A stretch of 64,000 bases of DNA, taken from contig NC_133660.1 in assembly GCF_037893015.1 (NCBI RefSeq), positions 165,108,283-165,172,282 on the forward strand. The letters are read 5' to 3'. A program made the translations under genes and the position numbers. Within the stretch, counting starts at the first letter, position 1. Each line of letters opens with the position of its first letter. This document shows positions 57,445-64,000 of this stretch, one piece after another. Below the pieces are notes generated by a model that was not told the origin of the DNA, made no database searches, and was given only the letters and a program-made list of their open reading frames with translations. The stretch is from Macrotis lagotis. Its lineage: Eukaryota > Chordata > Mammalia > Peramelemorphia > Peramelidae.

Positions 57445-57620
57445 CTTCTGGAATTTTTAATAATGTTTTTCAATTAACAAATATTTGTTTTCTCTCCCTC
57501 CTGTCTCTCCTCATAATTAGCACTCTGGAACCATGAATTAGAGTTCTTAAATCTTTCAGAGTTGTTCAATTTTGCAAGATTGATGTTGTTGCATAAATTG
57601 TACCCTTCAAATAATGATTG
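57445..57620 (-). mobile_element. L1 3' end scrap
   Basis: TTTTTCAATTAACAAATATTTG, CTCTGGAACCATGAATTAGA, CTTTCAGAGTTGTTCAATTTTGC. Confidence 0.55.
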
Positions 57621-58471
57621 CTTACAAAACTTTTCAAAAATATTTGAAATATGTAAAAGAAACTTTGCAAAGTATATTCATCTATTATTTCATTTGAGCT
57701 TCTGAGATATTTCTAGCCTAATTTTACAGATGAGGAAACTGAGACTCAGATTAAGTGAAATGATACTGGTGATTGGAAGTATCAGAAGTAGTATTTGAAA
57801 CTAGAACTTCCTGATTCTGAGTCAATCACTTTGCAAACTACAAAGTAATATCCCACAAATATCCTAATAGCTAGTTGCTTTCTATAAAAGGTTTATTATT
57901 TGCATTATATGTTCTGTGTGTTGTGTTTACTATGCAGAAGGATATCTTGATTAAAGAATCCAAGCATGGAATCTGGAAATCAATTTTAATCCATGCTCTG
58001 TGGGACTTATCATGTCTTTTGCAATACAAACATTGCATTAAATAAGGGTTAGGTTAGTTAAGTCCCCAAAGTATTTACATTTAACCCAGAATATATCAAA
58101 ATACTAATGGCATTAATAAGTATATATTAGGTATATGATATGTATAATGAGATCTGAGTCAAGGAGAAGGATCCATATGGTATTTCTAAATATATCTTTT
58201 TTCTGACTTTCCCCCCTTGAAACAAGAAAAATAAAAGAGATGATGGGAGCTAAAGGGAAAAGACAGCAGAAACTACCCATTGCATCAATGGAGTCTGAAG
58301 GTTATGCAGTTTTCTGCATTTCAAGTCTCCCAACAATGCAGGGAAATGGGGGAGGGTAGAGAAGAGGGAGTTAAGAAGGGAAGTCTCTTTTCTGGGCTCA
58401 CACTTCATCATTACAATTTTACAGCATTCAGCTTTGTTCTTCTATCCATTTGTTGTAGTCATGGCAACTAG

Positions 58472-58700
58472 TCTGCACAGTTGGATAGAGTGCTGGGTCT
58501 GGAGTCAGGAAGACCCAAGTTTAATTGAATCTCAGACACTAAGTAAGCTGAATGACCCTAGAAAAACCACTTAACTTCTTTCTGCCTCTGTTTCCTCATC
58601 TGTAAAATGGGGATAATGAGATAATGATTGTAAAGTGTTTATTAACACAGTTCCAGTACATAGTAAGTGCTTCATAAATGTTATTTGTTATTGTTATCAT
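58472..58700 (+). mobile_element. MIR/THER-type SINE
   Basis: GTTGGATAGAGTGCTGGGTCTGGAGTCAGG, CTTTCTGCCTCTGTTTCCTCATCTG, AAATGGGGATAATGAG, TAGTAAGTGCTTCATAAATGTTA: head, core and L2-like tail all present. Confidence 0.75.
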
Positions 58701-59419
58701 TAATGATGTTTTCTAGTTTGACTTTAACACTGGTGCATCGATTCATACAAATTGAAGCATTATCTCTAAAAATGTTTTTCATTTTTATTATGATCTTAAC
58801 AAATGTAAACATTTCAATATACTAAGAAGAAAATAAAGGAGGTATCTGCAGACTTCTGTTATTTATGTTTGTAAAAAAGTTTTTAGCGTTTTTTAATATT
58901 AAATTTAACATGAAAGTAAAAAAACCTTCCTATTTGCCTGAATTTTCTTAAAGATGCTAAATACTGTTGTCAGTAGCCTAAAAATAATATTCCCAGTATT
59001 ACTTTAAGTAATGATTTAAGAACTTTTTTAAGGAGCTTTGAAAAGGGGAAACTTGAAGATATTTCAAGTATTGCAGTAATATTATTCTGGTGTATCTATT
59101 TGATTTTCCATTAAAAGTCCACTCAGTGGAAGACTAGAGTTTTCTGAACTATTAGAGGATTTAAGGTTAAAGCTCTGATCCATTCAATGTTTCCTTGTTT
59201 GAAATTGTCTTTTATACTCTGAACGTTATCTCCAAGCTTCAAATGAAAAAAGTCAGTTTGCAACTTTTTTACTTTTTTCAATTATCTACTTTTCTTCCTT
59301 CATTCAGACTACAAATCTTGAATGCCACAAAGAATTTTGCAATGTGACATAGGAAATGTCTTTGAGTAAACTAAATATATCCTGGTCCCTTTTAAAAATG
59401 AGATTATGTTTCTCTGCAG

Positions 59420-59503
59420 AGACTTCAGTAACACTGAGACACTGTGTAGTGAACAGAAATACTACTGTGAAACTTGCTGCAGTAAACAGGAGGCCCAGAA
59501 AAG
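59420..59503 (+). CDS. USP46: USP46 coding exon 6 (residues 213-241 start, zinc Cys229/Cys232)
   Basis: Completes Arg213, then [20 protein letters not shown] and SKQEAQK, with two bases of codon 241. Cys229 (59466-59468) and Cys232 (59475-59477) complete the zinc site started in exon 4. Acceptor TTTCTCTGCAG|A, donor AAG|GTGGGT. Reading through the donor stays open for another 54 codons, but that extension has no USP similarity. The next exon (MRVKKLPM in the family) is not in the window. Confidence 0.97.
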
Positions 59504-59689
59504 GTGGGTAGAAACTTCAGATGCTCCTTCTAAGTTGACCTTGATCTTTAGAGACTTGGGATGTGGATTTTTATCTGATGAGGAGTGGAAATGTTGTTGC
59601 AGAGTAGAAAGAGGGCAGGGAATCCATAGCCTTAGATATGGAGGTGGTAGGTGGCAGGGATTATAGAATTTCAGACTAGGAAGGGCCAG

Positions 59690-60330
59690 ATGTGGCCTTT
59701 AAAAAGGTTGACGAGGCATAATTTTGGGGTAATTTAATAATTTTTCTTACTAATGCCTGCATTTTAATAAAAGGATCATTATTTGGCTGTCTCTCTTTTA
59801 GACCCAAGACAGTCATGGCAGCAGGCTCACAATTTTTATACCCTTTGAAGAGTAGGTGTTCCCCAGGGTGGCAATCAACTCTGATTGTTTAACAATTATA
59901 AAAAGGGACTGGGCCTGAATTTTGATAAAGTCATTTAATTTTTAGGTTATCCCCAATGTTGGGCAATTATTTAAAGAATTTATTCCCACCCAAACCTGAA
60001 TAGAACACAATAGCTGCCCTACTTGGGTGGGGCGTGAATATAGGAAAAGGTTAGCTCAACCTTCAGAGATCCAAGTCTTAAAACAAAGATTAAGAAAAGG
60101 GGGAAGGGGTGACTAGGTGGCACAGTGGATAGAGCACGGCCCTGGAGTCAGGAGTATCTGAGTTCAAATCTGGCCTCAGACACTTCATAATTACCTAGCT
60201 GTGTGGCCTTGGGCAAGCCACTTAACCTTGCAAAAAAAGGGGGGGGAATCTGAAATCTCCTTAAATCATGGGTTATTAATAATTTCCTCTAATAGATAAA
60301 TCCCTGCCTGATGCAGAAAACCTTCTATAA
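59690..60330. repeat. Possible old interspersed element, unnamed, split by a SINE
   Basis: From GGTTGACGAGGCATAATTTTG to AATAGATAAATCCCTGCCTG the sequence has the look of a dispersed marsupial repeat, by recall (GGCAGCAGGCTCACAATTTTTATACCC, CCCAGGGTGGCAATCAAC, CAAACCTGAATAGAACAC). It has no second copy here, so this is weak. Confidence 0.35.
60105..60238 (+). mobile_element. SINE, 150-bp type
   Basis: GGGGTGACTAGGTGGCACAG to ACTTAACCTTGCAAAAAAA. It lacks the CCCATTTG segment before the tail. Flanked by similar AAAAGGGGG runs. Confidence 0.92.
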
Positions 60331-60521
60331 TATTCTCAACAAATGGAGATGCCAAATTTCTGCTTGACCCTTTCTTATAATAGATAGCTTCATCAAAACG
60401 TGCTTCCTTGTATACAGAGAAGCACATTTTGTCTTGACATAAGAAAGAACCATTAGTCTATACTTCCCCTCTTGGATACTCTGGAACATTTAGTCCTTTT
60501 TCTACATGATTTTCTACATTT

Positions 60522-60678
60522 CTTTTTTTTTAAGGTTTTTGCAAGGCAGATAGGGTTAAGTGGCTTGCCCAAGGCCACACAGCTAGGTAATTATTAAGTG
60601 TCTTAAGCCCTATTTGAACTCAGGTACTCCTGACTCCAGGGCCGGTGCTCTATCTACTGTGCCACCTAGCTGCTCCCA
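60522..60678 (-). mobile_element. SINE with target-site duplication
   Basis: AAGGTTTTTGCAAGGCAGATAG to GTGCCACCTAGCTGCTCCC. TTTCTACATTT at 60511-60521 and 60679-60689. Confidence 0.93.
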
Positions 60679-62279
60679 TTTCTACATTTTCTACAAACTT
60701 TGAACACTGGGAGATACTCCCTAACCAAATCTTTTCTCTAGGTATACTATCCCCATTTTCTTCAACTGGTCCTCATATAACATGGTTATAGAGTTTTAAG
60801 TTGCCTTTCTCTGAATATATTTTGCAAAAATATTTGGAAGTGATCTCAGCAATGAGACTATCATATTCTTATTCTGGACACTATCTGTAAATGCTGAATA
60901 AGATCATTAAAGTCTTGTTCTGAAACCCTTATCTTGGCTTGAAGATGACCTTGAGTTCTCAGGGTCTGACAGGTTCTAACAAGATTGACAGACTTTCAAA
61001 ACCAGCAAGTCTGCTCTGATGAGTCTGCTACAGTCAGAATGGCAGCTGTCTAGACTTCTTGGACCTATCCAACATGCACTTTGGTCAAGCCATTTCTTCC
61101 AATTGATGATAACTACTTTGTTATCTGAATCATTAGTACCCAAGAGCTTTTCCCACAGCTTCTCCTTATATTGAATACTTCAGGAATTTGGATTTTTATG
61201 AATGTAGGTATTTCTTCTAATAATGCAGACTGTAAGACCTCTGTAACTTGCTAGAGGATTCTTGAAAGTCTTGAGCATTCGTTACCTTATTGCTTCTATG
61301 GTGATGAAGCTCTGCAAATTATCTAAGACTAGACCTTGTATAATAGTGCACGATTCTTTATTGAACTTGTACTTGAAACCTTTCCAACTCTGTAGAATCT
61401 TCTAAAGATTCTGTTCCATAGGAGAACTTAATCATAGACAGTCTCCTATTCTTTTTTTTTAATATTTAAATCAGCATGATAGGTTGGTAAGTGATCAAGG
61501 AGAGAAATGTTTTGATGTCCCTCAAATTCTCTGTAATCATACATCAGCCCAATTTATATTTTATCATCAATCTCTCTTCTTTTGTATCTTCTATGTCCTT
61601 GCAAACTAGCTTTGAATATCACTACTTGACTAAAACTTTTTTCCCTAAGGCTTCTAATAATCTCTTAAATTACCAAAATCAATGATTTTTTTTTCCCTTA
61701 CTCCTCATCCTGTTTCACAATGTTAATCACCCACTACTAGATGCTCTTTTTTTTTCTGGGTTTTCATTACACTGTTCTCTTCCACCCGAGTGACCAGTTC
61801 TACACAATCTTCTTTTCTGGATCATCATTGCGATCACATGTACTATTAGTTGACTTCATTGAGAGATCATGAAGTCACAAGATGGTAAAAAGAAAAAAAA
61901 AGAGAAGAGGGTCCAGAACTGAGACATGGGACACACTCTTACTGTAAAGGATGGGAGATAGATGGATGATGGCCTAGCAAAGGTCAGACAGCATTCAAGT
62001 AGGTGAAGAACTGAGAAATAAGAGATTTTTAACTGAATGATTTGGAGAAATTTCCTGAACTTTCTAGTTTGTTTTACTATATCAGATGAAGATATCACTT
62101 ATCCATGCCTGGATTGTATAACTTAGTTTTACTGTGGCACATTTGGGACCCTTGTCTTGGTGTCCTTCTCCATGTAACATACTTTGATTCATCCCTTGAT
62201 TCAGAACTGTTGTCTTCCTTGGCAATTTTTCTATTATCCTGAGAAAATAACTCAGGAAGTAAATTCTGCTGCAGTATAG

Positions 62280-62440
62280 TAGAGAGGTAGTAGTCAAGGT
62301 ATCTGAGTTCTAATCCCAATTTAGTTACTAATGAATTATGTGAACAAGTTATCTATTATTTCTCTTGGCCTGTTTCCTCATTTATATAACAAGGAGACTG
62401 AACTAAGTGGTCTCCATGGTTCCTTCCAGCTCTAAAATTC
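62280..62440 (+). mobile_element. MIR-like SINE fragment
   Basis: GTATCTGAGTTCTAATCCCA, CTTGGCCTGTTTCCTCATTT, GACTGAACTAAGTGGTCTCC, TTCCTTCCAGCTCTAAAATTC. Confidence 0.65.
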
Positions 62441-62959
62441 TGATTGCAAACCAAAAACAGTAGGACCTCACTCATCCAATATTTCCAAAGAATAATATAT
62501 ACCAATTTTATTGAACTCTGAAGATACTTCTAGCTTAAAAAAAGTTTCATTTTAACTCTTTCAGTCTATTTTAAAGTGTCACATAGTTTCCTAGGCTTTA
62601 CACAGCATTGACTGAACATGATTTGACCTCACCTTGATAATTGAAGGGTGTTATGAGTATCCATTTTTTAACTACTTGTGGACTGGACTGGGAATCAGGA
62701 TTGATTTACTTCTAAACTTACACACATTTCCACTTCAATAAAAATGGAAGAGTTAGAAAGGAAACTTTAAGGTTCCCCCCATCTCTATTATTTTGAGTCC
62801 TGCCTACTCTTCAATAAGAGTATAATGTCCTCAGGAGCTATGGGACATGGGTTGGCCTGCTTATCCCTACATTCAGTGGCTCCAAACTGTACCATTCTTA
62901 TTGATGCTTTTTGTAATTTTTCTGTCTCTTCCCTTTTGGCTATCACATCTTGCTGTTGA

Positions 62960-63240
62960 ACTGAGGAAGTTTGATTGAGAGTAGCTGAATTAAATGGAAG
63001 ACTCAAGTTGAAAGCCAATGGGACAAGGTGATCAGGCTTGGCCTCCCCACACAAAGGGAATCATATCTTCTGTTCCACTCCATGATATAAGACTAATTAC
63101 ATGGCAGAGGCAAATCATGAACCCTCTATTAACTGTAGGGTAGAAACAAAGCTCACTGTACCTGTTGGACTAGCTTCAATTTTTATCACTGACATTGCCA
63201 GTAGAATATATACCAAGACATTACTAAAGAGAAATTAGCA
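62960..63240 (+). repeat. Dispersed repeat, copy B (pair with 4117-4420)
   Basis: GATTGAGAGTAGCTGAATTAAAT, CAAGGTGATCAGGCTTGGCC, TACATGGCAGAGGCAAATCATGAACCC, ATCACTGACATTGCC in the same order as copy A. Confidence 0.5.
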
Positions 63241-63334
63241 ATGGCCCTTATTATAAGGAGAATTGTTAAAAGGGGATGTATGATTTATGTGAGCCTTCTT
63301 CATCCTCTGGCTCTTTCTTTCCCTGCCTCAGGGA

Positions 63335-63505
63335 GGGAAGTGTTGTAGTGCAATTGAAAAATCCCCTGGTTTTGAAATCGGAGAACCTGGGTTTCTTGCT
63401 ACCTGTGACCTGGGACAAGTTACATCACCTCACCTTCCTGGGTCTCAGTTTCCTTATCTTTCAGAGGGGATGAAGCTTGATGACATCTCTAAACTTTGAT
63501 TCTAT
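63335..63505 (+). mobile_element. MIR-like SINE fragment
   Basis: GTTTTGAAATCGGAGAACCTGGG, TGACCTGGGACAAGTTACATC, GGGTCTCAGTTTCCTTATCTTTC, GATGAAGCTTGATGACATCTCTAAAC. Confidence 0.65.
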
Positions 63506-64000
63506 ATTGACCATGTCTTCTTACATGACTCTCCCCCTTAATGATTCTAATCTGTTGTGGACAGGGAAACCAGATAACCAAATTTGTTCGACTTGAGTCC
63601 TGAACTGGTCCTGTTTATTAAGTATGTGGATTGCATTTAATGAACAGATTTGTGCCAACCATTTTGGCTGTTCAGATTTTTTCAGCCAGCCATGTTCTGT
63701 ATTGCTGTTACTGTACAAGATGATATCTAATACAGGGCTATCTAAAATGTAATTGTATGCAGCCCACCTGTGGATTTGCAAAATACTTTAGTAAATGAAA
63801 CCAAGCTACTGCAGAGTTCTCACTAAAATGGCAAATCAAAATATATTGTCTATTGTTTCAGTAAAACCTTTTAAAAATAAGATTGGACAGTCCTGATCTA
63901 GTAAATAAGTGAGACAGTAGTTTATAATTTTTTTTTTGTTTTAGGCTATTTTACGTACCAGGGCCATGTCTGCCCTTCATGAGCAATACAAAAAAGAGAA

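Larger units (their letters stand above)
52750..59419 (+). other. USP46: USP46 intron 5 (6.7 kb)
   Basis: GTAACA to TTTCTCTGCAG. It contains purine- and pyrimidine-rich tracts, two L1 3' ends, several SINEs and an L1 scrap. Parts with nothing recognised: 52760-53090, 53170-53640 (one weak repeat fragment near 53190-53290), 53710-54370, 55865-56320, 57070-57440 and 57630-58470, and 58710-59400. Confidence 0.85.
2921..64000 (+). other. USP46: USP46 gene, coding part, incomplete at the window end
   Basis: Six exons give 722 coding bases (240 codons plus two bases). USP46 is a cysteine protease that removes ubiquitin and works with WDR48 (UAF1) and WDR20. It has been linked to histone H2A/H2B and glutamate-receptor deubiquitination. 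The paralogue USP12 was excluded because the start reads MTVRNIASICNM, exon 3 has [16 protein letters not shown], and the linker reads [10 protein letters not shown], all of the USP46 type. Introns 1-5 are 23,228, 3,864, 3,825, 18,274 and 6,670 bp. Exon 7 onward, with the catalytic His and the rest of the fold, is not in the window. Confidence 0.95.
59504..64000 (+). other. USP46: USP46 intron 6, 5' part (continues past the window)
   Basis: Starts GTGGGT. It holds an unnamed repeat (59690-60330) broken by a SINE, another SINE at 60522-60678, MIR-like pieces (62280-62440, 63335-63505) and repeat copy B at 62960-63240. I see nothing recognisable in 60700-62270, 62450-62950 and 63510-64000. No downstream USP46 exon was found in the last 500 bp. 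Confidence 0.85.

Noticed and set aside
2921..59503. Assignment to the paralogue USP12
   Set aside because: The N-terminus, the KAQQKKKEN stretch and the KNGNMNEP linker are of USP46 type; USP12 differs at all three.
59406..59666. 86-codon frame around exon 6
   Set aside because: It reads through the GTGGGT donor; only 59420-59503 matches USP46.
63940..64000. Possible USP46 exon 7 after the TTTTTTGTTTTAG at the window end
   Set aside because: The sequence after the AG (GCTATTTTACGTACC) does not continue Arg241 into the expected MRVKKLPM in any phase.

Overview
This window is intronic and flanking DNA of a mammalian gene, most likely from a marsupial. The host gene is USP46, a ubiquitin-specific protease, on the + strand. 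Six coding exons lie at 2921-2956, 26185-26265, 30130-30343, 34169-34398, 52673-52749 and 59420-59503. All splice in phase with AG acceptors and GT donors. They encode residues 1-240 plus two bases of codon 241: the N-terminus, the catalytic Cys box (Cys44), and four zinc-binding cysteines (182, 185, 229, 232). The remaining exons, including the catalytic His, lie beyond base 64000. No other intact gene is visible.

The marsupial assignment rests on the interspersed repeats. Many copies of a ~150-bp tRNA-derived CORE-type SINE are present: the head is GGGGCAGCTAGGTGGCACAG, a middle part reads TTCAAATCTGGCCTCAGACA, and the tail is TTGCCTTGCAAAAA. Several have exact target-site duplications. I associate this SINE with Australian marsupials (WSINE1-like), but the family name is from memory. 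Older copies end with GTAAAATGAGCTGGAGAAGG and (CAA)n tails (MAR1-like). Marsupial-type L1 sequence is abundant.

Layout. 1-2000: upstream flank with old SINE debris and a (TG)n tract. 2000-3340: CpG-rich promoter and first exon, with an uninterrupted 115-bp (CTC)n tract, a short upstream ORF and the USP46 start. 2957-26184: 23-kb intron 1, with SINEs, L1 3' ends, a direct duplication (about 10.9 and 13.5 kb) and two SINEs with duplicated heads. 26-34.4 kb: exons 2-4. 34.4-52.7 kb: intron 4, the most repeat-loaded part. It holds a 2.6-kb half-L1-like element with target-site duplications, a second related element carrying three nested SINEs, a broken ATIC retrocopy inside a long old repeat, an endogenous-retrovirus 3' LTR, and a truncated L1 with a SINE inside it. 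52.7-64 kb: exons 5 and 6 with ordinary introns.

I found no novel biological system. The observations most worth checking are the ORF2-less L1 derivatives, the ATIC retrocopy, the uORF arrangement at the USP46 start, the long CTC tract near the promoter, and the SINE pair with duplicated heads. Repeat family names and residue numbers for USP46 and ATIC come from memory and were not searched.
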